A DNA stretch of 64,000 nt from Antarcticimicrobium sediminis (GTDB lineage Bacteria; Pseudomonadota; Alphaproteobacteria; Rhodobacterales; Rhodobacteraceae): NCBI RefSeq assembly GCF_004348975.1, contig NZ_SMFP01000015.1:1-64000 (forward strand), in the 5' to 3' direction. Position 1 is the stretch's first letter. Each line of letters starts with the position of its first letter. The notes under the pieces are model-generated. The model was not told where the DNA came from, ran no database searches, and saw nothing but the letters and a program-made list of their open reading frames with translations. Below, piece by piece: positions 25,760-34,751 of this stretch. The translations under genes and the position numbers were made by a program.

Positions 25760-27154
25760 ATGACCGAAACCCGCACCGAGACCGACAGCTTTGGTCCCCT
25801 CGAAGTTCCCGCCGACAAATACTGGGGCGCGCAGACCCAGCGGTCACTGATGAATTTCCCGATCGGTTGGGAAAAGCAGCCGGTCGCCATTGTGCGCGCG
25901 CTTGGCGTCATCAAACAAGCCTGTGCCATCGCCAACAAGGCCAGCGGCAGCCTTGACGCAAGGCTGGCCGACGCCATCATCGAGGCCGCAAGCGAAGTGA
26001 TCGCGGGCAAGTTCGACGACAACTTTCCCCTTGTTGTGTGGCAAACCGGCTCGGGCACGCAATCCAACATGAACGCCAACGAGGTAATCGCCAACCGGGC
26101 GACCGAGATCTTGGGCGGCGTCATCGGCTCCAAGGATCCGGTGCACCCGAACGATCACTGCAACATGGGGCAAAGCTCCAACGATACCTTCCCCACCGCC
26201 ATGCATATCGCCACCGCGATGTCGGTGCGCGACGTGCTGCTGCCGGGTCTGGAAAAGCTCGCCGTCGGGCTCGAGACCAAGGCCGAAGAGTTCAAGGACA
26301 TCATCAAGATCGGCCGTACCCATACCCAGGATGCCACGCCGCTGACGCTGGGACAGGAATTCTCCGGCTATGCCCATCAGATCCGTCAGGGAATCGCACG
26401 GGTCAACGCCTGCCTGCCCGGCATCTATGAGCTGGCGCAGGGCGGCACCGCCGTGGGCACCGGGCTGAATACCAAGACAGGCTGGGGCGAAACGGTCGCC
26501 GCCAACATGGCCGAAATCACCGGCCTGCCCTTTGTCACCGCCCCGAACAAGTTCGAGGCGCTGGCCGCTCATGACGCCATGGTGTTCCTGTCCGGCGCGC
26601 TCGCGACCGTGGCCGGGTCCTGCTACAAGATCGCCAACGATATCCGCTTCCTCGGTTCTGGTCCGCGCTCGGGTCTGGGTGAGTTGATCCTGCCGGAGAA
26701 TGAACCCGGCTCGTCGATCATGCCGGGCAAGGTCAACCCTACCCAAGCCGAAGCCCTGACGCAGGTCGCGGCCCATGTGATGGGCAATGATACGGCGATC
26801 AAATTCGCAGGCTCGCAAGGGCATTTCGAGTTGAACGTCTATAACCCGATGATGGCCTACAACCTGCTGCAGTCGATCCAACTGCTGGGCGATGCCACCG
26901 ACAGCTTTACCCTGCGGATGCTGAATGGCATTCAGGCCAACGAGGCGCGGATCGAAAAGCTGATGACGGAAAGCCTGATGCTGGTCACGGCGCTGGCCCC
27001 CACCATCGGCTATGACAACGCCACCAAGGTCGCCAAAACCGCGCATAAGAACGGCACCACCCTGAAGGAAGAGGCGATCGCCCTTGGCTTCGTCGATGCC
27101 GAAACCTTTGAAAAAGTCGTGCGGCCAGAACAGATGATCGGCCCCAAGGACTGA
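25760..27154 (+). CDS. fumC: class II fumarate hydratase
   Basis: The 464-residue TCA-cycle enzyme interconverts fumarate and malate without an iron-sulfur cluster. Motifs include [59 protein letters not shown] and the superfamily signature [13 protein letters not shown], where Ser starts the catalytic loop. ATG 25760 follows GGAG. It heads a tight plus-strand chain: its stop overlaps the next start (TGATG at 27152-27156), then an ATGA overlap links a third gene. Confidence 0.96.
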   Translation: MTETRTETDSFGPLEVPADKYWGAQTQRSLMNFPIGWEKQPVAIVRALGVIKQACAIANKASGSLDARLADAIIEAASEVIAGKFDDNFPLVVWQTGSGTQSNMNANEVIANRATEILGGVIGSKDPVHPNDHCNMGQSSNDTFPTAMHIATAMSVRDVLLPGLEKLAVGLETKAEEFKDIIKIGRTHTQDATPLTLGQEFSGYAHQIRQGIARVNACLPGIYELAQGGTAVGTGLNTKTGWGETVAANMAEITGLPFVTAPNKFEALAAHDAMVFLSGALATVAGSCYKIANDIRFLGSGPRSGLGELILPENEPGSSIMPGKVNPTQAEALTQVAAHVMGNDTAIKFAGSQGHFELNVYNPMMAYNLLQSIQLLGDATDSFTLRMLNGIQANEARIEKLMTESLMLVTALAPTIGYDNATKVAKTAHKNGTTLKEEAIALGFVDAETFEKVVRPEQMIGPKD

Positions 27155-27330
27155 TGGAAAAGCCGGTCAATCTGAACCGGTTTCGAAAACAAAAGGCGCG
27201 GGCCGAGAAAAAGGCCCGCGCCGATGAAAACGTTGTCAAATTCGGTCGCAGCAAAGCCCAGAGCGATCTGGAGCGCGCCCGCGCCGAAAAGGCCCGCCGC
27301 GACATCGACGGCCATGAGCGCGAGGAATGA
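27154..27330 (+). CDS. DUF4169 family small basic protein
   Basis: The 58-residue, highly charged protein (NLNRFRKQKARAEKKARADENVVKFGRSKAQ...) belongs to DUF4169, short proteins found next to RHH-domain genes in alphaproteobacteria. The start ATG overlaps the fumC stop by one base, and the stop overlaps the next start (ATGA at 27327-27330). It is mostly helical and rich in Lys/Arg/Ala/Glu. The function is unknown. Confidence 0.8.
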   Translation: MEKPVNLNRFRKQKARAEKKARADENVVKFGRSKAQSDLERARAEKARRDIDGHEREE

Positions 27331-27542
27331 ACCGCCCGCGCAAACATTCCCTGACCCTGCGCGGACACCGCACCAGCGTGTCGCTGGAGGATGAATTCTG
27401 GGCTGCCTTTCTTGAGATCGCCACAGAAGAAGGTCGCGCAATCAATGCGTTGGCGGCAGATATTGATGCAGCACGCGGCACCGATTGCGGGTTGGCCTCG
27501 GCGATCCGGCTTTATGTGCTGCGCCGGTTAAGGGCGCGTTAA
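27327..27542 (+). CDS. ribbon-helix-helix domain protein (RHH_4-like)
   Basis: The 71-residue protein reads as one ribbon-helix-helix unit: the beta strand is HSLTLRGHRTSVSLEDEFW, followed by the helices FLEIATEEGRAINALAADIDAAR and SAIRLYVLRRLRA. RHH proteins bind DNA as dimers. The gene overlaps the DUF4169 gene by four bases and forms part of the fumC chain. No antitoxin partner with toxin features is visible, so a plain regulator is more likely than a toxin-antitoxin pair. Confidence 0.8.
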   Translation: MNRPRKHSLTLRGHRTSVSLEDEFWAAFLEIATEEGRAINALAADIDAARGTDCGLASAIRLYVLRRLRAR

Positions 27543-27565
27543 GCAAGCCCCGCCATGCTGCGGAC

Positions 27566-27796
27566 ATGACCCAACTTTCGCCCCACCTCACGCCAGAGAA
27601 ATGGCTGTTCCAACTGTTCAGCTCCAAGGCTGCCTGCGCAGGCGGCGTAATCCGCCGCCAGACCCGTGATGTCGAACGATTGGTCGGCAGGACGCAGTTC
27701 GAGGCGGAACTCGCCCGGCGCGGCTTTCACGCGGTTGAGAACGCTGGACAGATCGTGATCTTCTGCAATCAACAGCCGGTTCGGGTTATTCGCTAA
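27566..27796 (+). CDS. small conserved hypothetical protein
   Basis: The 76-residue frame ends in a confident, compact segment (GGVIRRQTRDVERLVGRTQFEAELARRGFHAVENAGQIVIFCNQQPVRVIR). I have seen this pattern in rhodobacterial genomes as a short protein near trp or fum genes, sometimes misnamed phosphoribosylanthranilate isomerase. I cannot give a function. A competing minus-strand frame over the same bases is less convincing. It is 23 bases after the RHH gene, so it may be the fourth gene of the fumC chain. Confidence 0.65.
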   Translation: MTQLSPHLTPEKWLFQLFSSKAACAGGVIRRQTRDVERLVGRTQFEAELARRGFHAVENAGQIVIFCNQQPVRVIR

Positions 27797-27800
27797 ATAC

Positions 27801-27842
27801 AAATTTCTTCGAAGAAATTTGCCCCGAAAATTCGAATTTTCG
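27801..27842. terminator. two adjacent perfect palindromes, probable bidirectional terminator
   Basis: AAATTTCTTCGAAGAAATTT (27801-27820) and CGAAAATTCGAATTTTCG (27825-27842) are perfect, loop-free palindromes four bases apart. They lie between the convergent small gene (stop 27796) and the P450 gene (stop 27848). As RNA each would fold with a TTCG-type turn and AT-rich arms. The placement suggests shared termination in both directions. Confidence 0.6.
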
Positions 27843-27847
27843 AGGGC

Positions 27848-29218
27848 TTACTCTCTCGGGACGATCCGCAACCAGATCCCCTCCTTTGCCCGCACCGTCA
27901 AATGCGCCACCGGGATCGGATCGCGCCCCTCGACGCGCTCAACCCGGAAGTGCCGCAGCAACATCGACAGCAAAAGCGGCCCCTCGACCATGGCGAACCC
28001 CGCCCCGGTGCAGACCCGCGGCCCGGCGGAGAACGGGATATAAGCCTCGCGCTGGCATTTCTTTCCGTTCGCCGTCTGCCAGCGGGTCGGGTCGAACCCG
28101 TCCGGATTGTCCCACAGCCGCGTGTGTCGATGCAGATGCCAGGGGCTTAGAACCAATTGCGCGCCCTTGGGCACCTTTCGGTTTCGGAAGGTTTCCGGAC
28201 AGGTGGCCTCGCGCACCATCATCGGCACCGGAGGATACAGCCGCAGCGCCTCGCGGAACACATCGCGGCTGATCCTGAGCCGCGACACCGCGCCAAAGTC
28301 CGGTTCCAGCGCCGCCGCCTCTGTCGCAACCTTGTCCTGCCACTCGGGGTATAGCGCCATCAGATACAACGTCCACGCCAGCGCCGAGGCGCTGGTCTCA
28401 TGCCCGGCGAGGAAAAAGATCGCCACCTGATCGACCATCTCTTCGGTGTCAAACCCCTGCCCGGTGTCCGGATCCACCGTGGTGATGATCTTGGTCGCCA
28501 GATCATCCGGGGCACCGCCGGCCGCAACCGCCTCCATCCGCTCGGAGGTCAACCGCCGAATCAAACCGCGGATTTGCGCCGCATTGGCCCGCGTTCCCTT
28601 GGGAAAGATCCGCGGCACCCAGCGCGGCAGCGGTAGAAAGGCGGCCAGATTCAGGATCGGCTGCGCCCGCTGATAGGCGCGAAAGCGCGAAAACACCTCG
28701 CTCGCCACCTCATGTTCGATCGGGATCGAAAACAACGTGCGAAAGATCACATCGGCGGCGGCATGGCTGGTGACCGCTTCGATCTCGACCGGCTTGCCAC
28801 CTGCCTGCGCCACCTGCGTCGCCAACCGCCCTACCGCCGCCTCGCCCGCCGCCCACATGGCCGGAAACGTATCCCGGAGCCGCCCGCCCTCAAAGGCCGG
28901 GTCGATGATCCGCCGCTGGCGTTTCCAGACCGCCCCATTGGTCAGAAAGACCGAATTGCCCAGCAACGGCCGCAGCCCCTCGCCAATGCGGTTGGACTTG
29001 GGAAAATCGTCGGGCCGCTCCTTGAGCACCATTTTCACCAGATCGGGCTGATTGAGCAGGAACGAGCGAAAGAAAGGCGTGCGAAACTCTGCCATCCACG
29101 CCCGATACAACCGTGCCGGTTGGGCCGACAGGATATCGGCCCTGAACAGCCGCAGATACCGGCGCAGCGATACCTTGTCTGGCCGCGCCGCCGGCTTCGG
29201 GGGTAACGGAGTGGTCAC
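27848..29218 (-). CDS. cytochrome P450
   Basis: The 456-residue monooxygenase has the I-helix oxygen-activation motif AGHETSASAL, the K-helix ExxR in REALRLYPPVPM, the meander segment FDPTRWQ and the haem loop PFSAGPRVCTG, with C403 as thiolate ligand. There is no N-terminal anchor, so it is soluble as is usual in bacteria. Substrate and redox partners are unknown; no ferredoxin gene is adjacent. Its ATG overlaps the stop of the upstream hydrolase-like gene (ATGA at 29215-29218), so the two are translationally coupled. Confidence 0.94.
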   Translation of the reverse strand: MTTPLPPKPAARPDKVSLRRYLRLFRADILSAQPARLYRAWMAEFRTPFFRSFLLNQPDLVKMVLKERPDDFPKSNRIGEGLRPLLGNSVFLTNGAVWKRQRRIIDPAFEGGRLRDTFPAMWAAGEAAVGRLATQVAQAGGKPVEIEAVTSHAAADVIFRTLFSIPIEHEVASEVFSRFRAYQRAQPILNLAAFLPLPRWVPRIFPKGTRANAAQIRGLIRRLTSERMEAVAAGGAPDDLATKIITTVDPDTGQGFDTEEMVDQVAIFFLAGHETSASALAWTLYLMALYPEWQDKVATEAAALEPDFGAVSRLRISRDVFREALRLYPPVPMMVREATCPETFRNRKVPKGAQLVLSPWHLHRHTRLWDNPDGFDPTRWQTANGKKCQREAYIPFSAGPRVCTGAGFAMVEGPLLLSMLLRHFRVERVEGRDPIPVAHLTVRAKEGIWLRIVPRE

Positions 29219-30531
29219 GCGCCCGCAGATCGGTATTTCAAGAGCGGCGTTTCGATCCGCGATTTCGACGGCTCCCGCCCGGCATAGCGATCGCCCAACG
29301 TCTGCGGACCGGCGGTGATCTGGAAATAGTCGTAATCTCCGGGTCGGTCAAAGGCACAGAGATACTGGAAATGGAGCCGGAAGAACCGCCAGCGCAGCGC
29401 CGCCCACCGCTCCGGGCTCAAGGTCTGGGTGAAGGCGGCGGACACGACCAGCGGTCCACGCTTATCCTCTGGCGCCACCCCGCTCACCGCCACCGGATCG
29501 CACAACGCAAAGGCACAGCCATCTCCGGGCGCGGAGACGTCGACCCAGGTCAGCTCGTCGCGCGCCGAAAGATATCGCAGATCGGCACGCAACCGCTGTG
29601 CGCCGGGCAGGAAAGAGACCATCGGCACCACCTGCCCCAACGTGAGAAACCCCAGCGCCGGACCAACTGCCGGCACCCGGCCCGCGCGGATCAGATCGGA
29701 AAGAACCGAAACCCCCAGATGCGCCCCCGAAGAATGGCCGATCACCAGAACCTCGTCGAAATTCTGGTGCAACGCCTCTTCGATCCGCCCGGCAAACTCT
29801 GTCAGCCGCGCCTCCAACTCTGGCGGGTTGGCCCCCCGGTAGCGCGCAGAATAGGCGTAATCATGCATCAGGTAATAGGCATAGAACTTTCGATCCAGCC
29901 GCTTGAACCAGCGCAACAGCATCACGCCCACCCAAGTCCCCAGCGCCCAGCCCAGCACCCAGCCGACCAGCGGCCCCAGAACCGGAACCATCACCGGGCC
30001 AACGACACGTTCAAGTAAAGACATTCTCTCCCATGGCAACGCACTGGCCAACAGGCCCACGCTCCACGCCACGCTCCAGGCCAGGAGCACGGCCAGAAAA
30101 AGCTGCAGCAACAGCATCCCTACCGGATACAGCGCCGCAATCACCGGCCCCTTGCGCAGCCGCATCATCCGCCACAACGCGCCGCTGCTGATATAGACCC
30201 AAGCGGTCCGCACCAAGCGCGAATAGGTCGCTGCGGTCGATGTCGACATGCTTTTTCGCACGATGTCGGACCAGACCAGAACCGAGAAATCCGCATCAAC
30301 CTCAACCCCATCAATCCGGCTGTTCACATGCCAGCCATAGGGGCCCTTGGTCGTCTTGTGGCTTAGCGCGATCTCGTAGCCCGAAATTTCAGCCTGTTCA
30401 CGCGCCTCCGTGCGGTAAAGCTCGCGGTAGCGGCGCGGATGAATGGGATCATAGCCGGGGATATAAAACACCCTTCGGCGGCGCACCTGCTGCGCGAGTT
30501 GAACTGTCGGTTGCGCCTGCTCTCTGCTCAT
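29215..30531 (-). CDS. membrane-embedded alpha/beta-hydrolase-like protein coupled to the P450
   Basis: The 438-residue protein begins RRRVFYIPGYDPIHPRRYRELYR, typical of alpha/beta-hydrolase oxyanion regions. It has two or three central membrane helices (about residues 130-205). A nucleophile elbow GHSSGAHLGVSVLSDL lies near residue 270. The catalytic serine is therefore likely present; the Asp and His are not assigned. It could be a lipase or esterase acting on membrane or lipid substrates. Coupling to the P450 suggests that the two act on related lipophilic compounds, which is inference only. Confidence 0.7.
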   Translation of the reverse strand: MSREQAQPTVQLAQQVRRRRVFYIPGYDPIHPRRYRELYRTEAREQAEISGYEIALSHKTTKGPYGWHVNSRIDGVEVDADFSVLVWSDIVRKSMSTSTAATYSRLVRTAWVYISSGALWRMMRLRKGPVIAALYPVGMLLLQLFLAVLLAWSVAWSVGLLASALPWERMSLLERVVGPVMVPVLGPLVGWVLGWALGTWVGVMLLRWFKRLDRKFYAYYLMHDYAYSARYRGANPPELEARLTEFAGRIEEALHQNFDEVLVIGHSSGAHLGVSVLSDLIRAGRVPAVGPALGFLTLGQVVPMVSFLPGAQRLRADLRYLSARDELTWVDVSAPGDGCAFALCDPVAVSGVAPEDKRGPLVVSAAFTQTLSPERWAALRWRFFRLHFQYLCAFDRPGDYDYFQITAGPQTLGDRYAGREPSKSRIETPLLKYRSAGA

Positions 30532-30646
30532 TCCGCCCTCATTCTTAAGCGGATGCTAGCCGACTTTTTCGGCTAGAGTAAAGAAATCGTTGAATTTGCC
30601 CGGTTCGGCCCAATTTGGTCAAATCAACCCAAGAAATGTGGCCAAA

Positions 30647-31417
30647 TCAACCCAGGGTGGCCAGCGCCGGGAAATTTTCCAGTAGCCAGTATGAAAAGGC
30701 CGAGAAACCGCCGGTGAGCATCAACAACCCGATGGTCCACAGCAGCAGCCCCATGACCCGCTCGATCCGCTCCATATGCCGCTTCATCCAGCCCATCAGC
30801 CCGCCGAGTCGGGGCAGAAACGCCGCGAACAGCAGGAACGGGATGCCCAGCCCCATAGCATAAACCGCCAACAGAACCGTGCCGCGCGCGATCGACCCTT
30901 CCGAGGCGGCCAGCGACAGGATCGCCCCAAGCTGCGGCCCGATGCAGGGCGTCCAGCCAAAGGCAAAGGCAAGGCCCAGCACATAGGCCCCCAACGCGCT
31001 GCCGCCGCGATCACCGACGTCAATGCGCGCCTCGCGGTCAAGGAACCCGATCCGGTAGACGCCGACGAAATGGGCGCCAAAGATCATCACCATGATCCCG
31101 GCCGCGACGTTGAAGGTCGACTGGTATTGCAGAAACACCGTCCCGATCGCCGAGGCGGTAAAGCCCAGAAACAGAAACACTGTCGATAGGCCAAGAACAA
31201 AGAACAGCGCCGGCAACAGCGCCTTGTTCCGCCCCGCGCGTCCAACGCTCAGATCGGTTACGGAAACCCCGCTCATATAGGCCAGATAGGGCGGCACGAT
31301 GGGCAGAACACAGGGCGAGAGAAAGCTGACGATGCCAGCCATCAGCGCCACGGTCATCGCGGGCAGAAGCCCCGCGTCAAAGATATCGATTCCGAACATA
31401 TCACCGGCATAGGCCAT
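30647..31417 (-). CDS. ccdA: CcdA-type thiol-disulfide membrane transporter (DsbD/CcdA family)
   Basis: The 256-residue protein has six or more helices. The two redox cysteines lie in SFLSPCVLPIVPPYLAYMSG and FGWTPCIGPQLGAIL, the hallmark pair of CcdA. It passes electrons from cytoplasmic thioredoxin to periplasmic thiol proteins for cytochrome c maturation. Start ATG 31417 is a judgement; an ATG at 31399 (MFGIDIFDAGL) is equally possible, and the frame to 31543 reads through the rne terminator and is wrong. No other cytochrome c maturation gene is adjacent. Confidence 0.88.
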   Translation of the reverse strand: MAYAGDMFGIDIFDAGLLPAMTVALMAGIVSFLSPCVLPIVPPYLAYMSGVSVTDLSVGRAGRNKALLPALFFVLGLSTVFLFLGFTASAIGTVFLQYQSTFNVAAGIMVMIFGAHFVGVYRIGFLDREARIDVGDRGGSALGAYVLGLAFAFGWTPCIGPQLGAILSLAASEGSIARGTVLLAVYAMGLGIPFLLFAAFLPRLGGLMGWMKRHMERIERVMGLLLWTIGLLMLTGGFSAFSYWLLENFPALATLG

Positions 31418-31525
31418 TGCGACGCGCAGGTCACGAGGCCATCCGGTCACATCCTTGTGCCCGGGTTCGAAAAGAAGATCGACACGCGGGATATATGGCC
31501 AGAGCCCCGATTGGACGCGGCTACG

Positions 31526-31555
31526 AAAAAGGCCCCGGACCAATGGTCCGGGGCC
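31526..31555 (-). terminator. intrinsic terminator of rne
   Basis: A perfect dyad of GGCCCCGGACCA and its complement (31531-31555) with a one-base centre is followed on the minus strand by TTTTTC (31530 downward). It lies 27 bases past the rne stop, a textbook rho-independent terminator. Confidence 0.9.
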
Positions 31556-31581
31556 TGATATCTTTGCTCAGAGGCAGCGTA

Positions 31582-34290
31582 TTAACTGCCCAAGGCCCAC
31601 CAGCCGCGCCGTTTTGACTTGGGCTTGTCCTCAGCCAAGGCCGGCTCGGCCTCGGCCGCCACCGGGGCCGGGCTGCTCACCGGCGCCGGTTCCGGCGCGC
31701 TGACCACTTCAGGTTCTGGTGCCGCTACGGGTTCAGGTTCAGCGACGGGCGCGGGTTCCGGTTGAACCACAGCCACAGGCGCAGAAACCTCTGCCACCGG
31801 TTCAGGCACTTCGGACACAGGCTCAGGGGCCGCAACCGGCTCCGCCACCACGACGTCGACCGGTTTGACCTCAGGGGCAGCCTCAGGTGTCGCCTCGACC
31901 TCGGCAGCAACGCTTGTCGCCTCAGTCGCCACCTCTGGCACCGTTTCAGTCACAGGCTTGCGCGACCGCGACCGCGACCGACTGCGCGAGGATTTCGGCT
32001 TCGGCTTGGGCTCTGCCGCCACAGCACCATCCTCTGCATCCGCAGGTTTGGCATCTGCCTCGGTTGCGGCCGCGGCCTCAACCGGCGTCTCGACAGACGC
32101 ATCGTCGTCCTCGGACCCGGTCTCGCCATTGCCATTGGTGCTGCCCGACTTGGGCTTGCGCCGCCGACGACGCCGCTTGCGCTTGGGCTTGGGGGTCTCC
32201 TCGTCGGTCTCGGTCTCGGCCTCCGCCACGACATCGGGAACCTCTGCCGCGATTTCGTCCTCGACCTCGTCCTCGATCTCGTCCTCGTCCACCTCTTCCG
32301 GCGCCATCAGCGAGGCATCGACCGATACAACCGGCGCGACAGCTTCGGGCACAGCACGGGTTGCGGTCTTGAACTTCTCAAGCGTGAAGTCGGGGCTGAT
32401 CAGATGCGCATCGCCCTCGACCCGGACCGAAAGCCCATAGCGGGTTTCGATCTGGAGGATATGCTCGCGTTTCTGGTTCATCAGGTAGTTGACGATGCTG
32501 ATCGGGCAGCGGACCAACACCTCGCGCGACCGACGCCGCACGCCTTCTTCCTCGATCTGGCGCAGGATGTTCAGCGCCATATTGTCGTCCGAGCGGATCA
32601 AACCGGTGCCGTGACAGGCCGGGCAAGGCTGTGTCGTTGCCTCGATCATGCCGGGGCGCAGACGCTGGCGGCTCATCTCCATCAGGCCAAAGCCCGAGAT
32701 GCGGCCAACCTGAATGCGGGCGCGGTCGGTTTTCAGCCGGTCCTTCATCCGTTTTTCGACGGCAGCGTTGTTCTTGCGCTCGTCCATGTCGATAAAGTCG
32801 ATGACGATCAGCCCGGCAAGGTCGCGCAGCCGCAACTGGCGCGCCACCTCTTCGGCGGCCTCAAGGTTGGTCTTGGTCGCGGTCTCCTCGATCGAGCCTT
32901 CTTTGGTGGCCCGGCCAGAGTTCACGTCGATCGCCACCAGCGCCTCGGTCACGCCGATCACGATATAGCCACCGGAGCGCAGCTGCACCACCGGGTTGAA
33001 CATGCCAGCAAGATAGCTTTCGACCTGAAAGCGCGCAAACAGCGGCATCGTGTCGACATAGTGCTGCACGTTCTTGGCGTGGGACGGCATGATCATCTTC
33101 ATGAAGTCCTTGGCGATGCGATAACCGCCTTCGCCCTCCACCAGAACCTCGTCGATCTCGCGGTTATACAGGTCGCGGATCGAGCGTTTGATCAGGTCGC
33201 CTTCTTCATAGATCTTGGCCGGCGCGATGGATTTCAACGTCAGTTCGCGGATCTGCTCCCAGAGCCGTTGCAGATATTCATAATCGCGCTTGATCTCGGC
33301 CTTGGTCCGCTTGGCCCCAGCCGTACGGACAATCAGACCGGCGCCCTTGGGCACATCGATCTCGGCAGCAATCTCTTTCAGCTTCTTGCGGTCGGTCACG
33401 TTGGTAATCTTGCGCGAAATGCCACCGCCACGCGCGGTGTTGGGCATCAACACGCAATAGCGGCCAGCAAGGCTCAGATACGTGGTGAGCGCGGCGCCTT
33501 TGTTGCCACGTTCTTCTTTAACGACCTGCACCAGCATGATCTGGCGAACCTTGACCACTTCCTGGATCTTATAGCGCCGCGGCCGCGGTTTGCGCGGCGG
33601 GCGAATATCTTCGTGATCGTCGTCATCCGCCACGGATTCAATCGAGGAATCCTTGGCCGCCGCATCGTTGCGATCGTCGACGCGATTGCTCTCGCCGTCG
33701 TCAGACTCGTCGGCGTCGTCCCCTTCGGAGGCGCTGTCCTGCGGTTCCTCGACCGGGGTTTCGGCCACACGCTCCATCGGCGAACTGCCCTCGGGCACAT
33801 CAGCCGTATCAGCCTCGTCCGGTTCGGACAGGTCGATGGTTTCCATGCCGCTGATTTCGGTGTCGACCTCTTTGGTCTCGACCGCATCGCCGGATTTCAG
33901 ATCTTCGGCCTTGGTCCGGGATCTTGATTTCGAACGCGACGAGGATTTACGCGACGAGGGTTTCTTCTCGTCTTCCTCATCCTTGGCGTGCATCGCGTCG
34001 GCATAGGCCTGCTCTTCGGCCATCAGCGCTTCGCGATCGGCCACCGGGATCTGATAATAATCCGGGTGAATTTCCGAAAAAGCCAGGAACCCATGACGGT
34101 TCCCACCATAATCGACAAAGGCCGCCTGAAGCGAGGGTTCGACCCGTGTTACCTTTGCCAGATAGATATTGCCAGCAAGCTGGCGTTTGTTCTCGGATTC
34201 AAAATCGAATTCCTCGACCTTGTTTCCGTCCACCACCACGACGCGGGTCTCTTCCGCGTGGGTAGCGTCAATAAGCATCTTCTTTGCCAT
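31582..34290 (-). CDS. rne: ribonuclease E (Rne/Rng family)
   Basis: The 902-residue endoribonuclease starts MAKKMLIDATHAEETRVVVV. It has the S1 domain (about 35-100, then resumed near 240), the catalytic DNase-like region (VAIDVNSGRATKEGS, IVIDFIDMDERKNN) and the zinc-link CPACHGTG near residue 570. An acidic, Ser-rich insert of about 120 residues (100-240) interrupts the S1 part, as is typical of alphaproteobacterial RNase E. The C-terminal 230 residues are disordered (Ala/Glu/Pro/Val repeats, KRRRRRR blocks) and should scaffold a degradosome. ATG 34290 is preferred over 34305. Confidence 0.94.
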   Translation of the reverse strand: MAKKMLIDATHAEETRVVVVDGNKVEEFDFESENKRQLAGNIYLAKVTRVEPSLQAAFVDYGGNRHGFLAFSEIHPDYYQIPVADREALMAEEQAYADAMHAKDEEDEKKPSSRKSSSRSKSRSRTKAEDLKSGDAVETKEVDTEISGMETIDLSEPDEADTADVPEGSSPMERVAETPVEEPQDSASEGDDADESDDGESNRVDDRNDAAAKDSSIESVADDDDHEDIRPPRKPRPRRYKIQEVVKVRQIMLVQVVKEERGNKGAALTTYLSLAGRYCVLMPNTARGGGISRKITNVTDRKKLKEIAAEIDVPKGAGLIVRTAGAKRTKAEIKRDYEYLQRLWEQIRELTLKSIAPAKIYEEGDLIKRSIRDLYNREIDEVLVEGEGGYRIAKDFMKMIMPSHAKNVQHYVDTMPLFARFQVESYLAGMFNPVVQLRSGGYIVIGVTEALVAIDVNSGRATKEGSIEETATKTNLEAAEEVARQLRLRDLAGLIVIDFIDMDERKNNAAVEKRMKDRLKTDRARIQVGRISGFGLMEMSRQRLRPGMIEATTQPCPACHGTGLIRSDDNMALNILRQIEEEGVRRRSREVLVRCPISIVNYLMNQKREHILQIETRYGLSVRVEGDAHLISPDFTLEKFKTATRAVPEAVAPVVSVDASLMAPEEVDEDEIEDEVEDEIAAEVPDVVAEAETETDEETPKPKRKRRRRRRKPKSGSTNGNGETGSEDDDASVETPVEAAAATEADAKPADAEDGAVAAEPKPKPKSSRSRSRSRSRKPVTETVPEVATEATSVAAEVEATPEAAPEVKPVDVVVAEPVAAPEPVSEVPEPVAEVSAPVAVVQPEPAPVAEPEPVAAPEPEVVSAPEPAPVSSPAPVAAEAEPALAEDKPKSKRRGWWALGS

Positions 34291-34311
34291 AAGTCCTTGT
34301 TGCACAACCGT

Positions 34312-34343
34312 AAACGCGCCCGCCCAGGCGGACGCGCGCGTTT
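34312..34343 (-). promoter_or_regulatory. hairpin in the rne leader
   Basis: AAACGCG (34312-34318) pairs with CGCGTTT (34337-34343), and CCGCC with GGCGG inside. The hairpin ends about 22 bases before the rne start codon. RNase E genes are autoregulated through 5' leaders in other bacteria, so this is a plausible control element, though not proven here. Confidence 0.4.
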
Positions 34344-34751
34344 GGGGTTATGTCTTGTCAGGGCGATTTTTGACGCCGTGCGGCAAAGTCCGTCTTCCGG
34401 ACCCGAAACCTGAGTGTTCAATGCTCGCGCGCGCGTCATCGCGGTTCTTCTCCGACAGGTCGAGACGGTCTCGTTTCCTGCCCGTGTATTTGCCTCACCT
34501 GATCTCAGGCGTGGTCAACTCATCGCCCAACGTGGGCACTATCGGTCTGTCCAGACTTTCGGCTCTGGGCCGCTCAAGGCTGAAACAGCGAATCTCTCAC
34601 CGGGGCCTGACGCAAAAGCGCAATGGTCCGGTTCTACACCATAAGGGCAGCAGAGAGGAAAATACAATGGGCTTGTTGCACCCCAGCCACGGAATTGCAA
34701 AAGAACGCTCTCATATGCACCATTCAGAGCATCTGCCATCCAGAACGTGGC
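34344..34751. other. intergenic gap upstream of rne
   Basis: About 400 bases. It should hold the rne promoter and long leader. The right end overlaps the 3' side of the LuxR-type gene. I see no convincing ORF or RNA gene; an open plus-strand frame through it is antisense noise. Confidence 0.45.

Noticed and set aside
27327-27542. RHH protein as an antitoxin of a toxin-antitoxin pair
   Set aside because: Its neighbours (DUF4169 and a small conserved protein) lack toxin folds such as RelE or PIN, and the chain is led by fumC.
31762-33927. 721-residue plus-strand frame antisense to rne
   Set aside because: Low-complexity Arg/Leu/His translation that mirrors the acidic repeats of RNase E; no motif.
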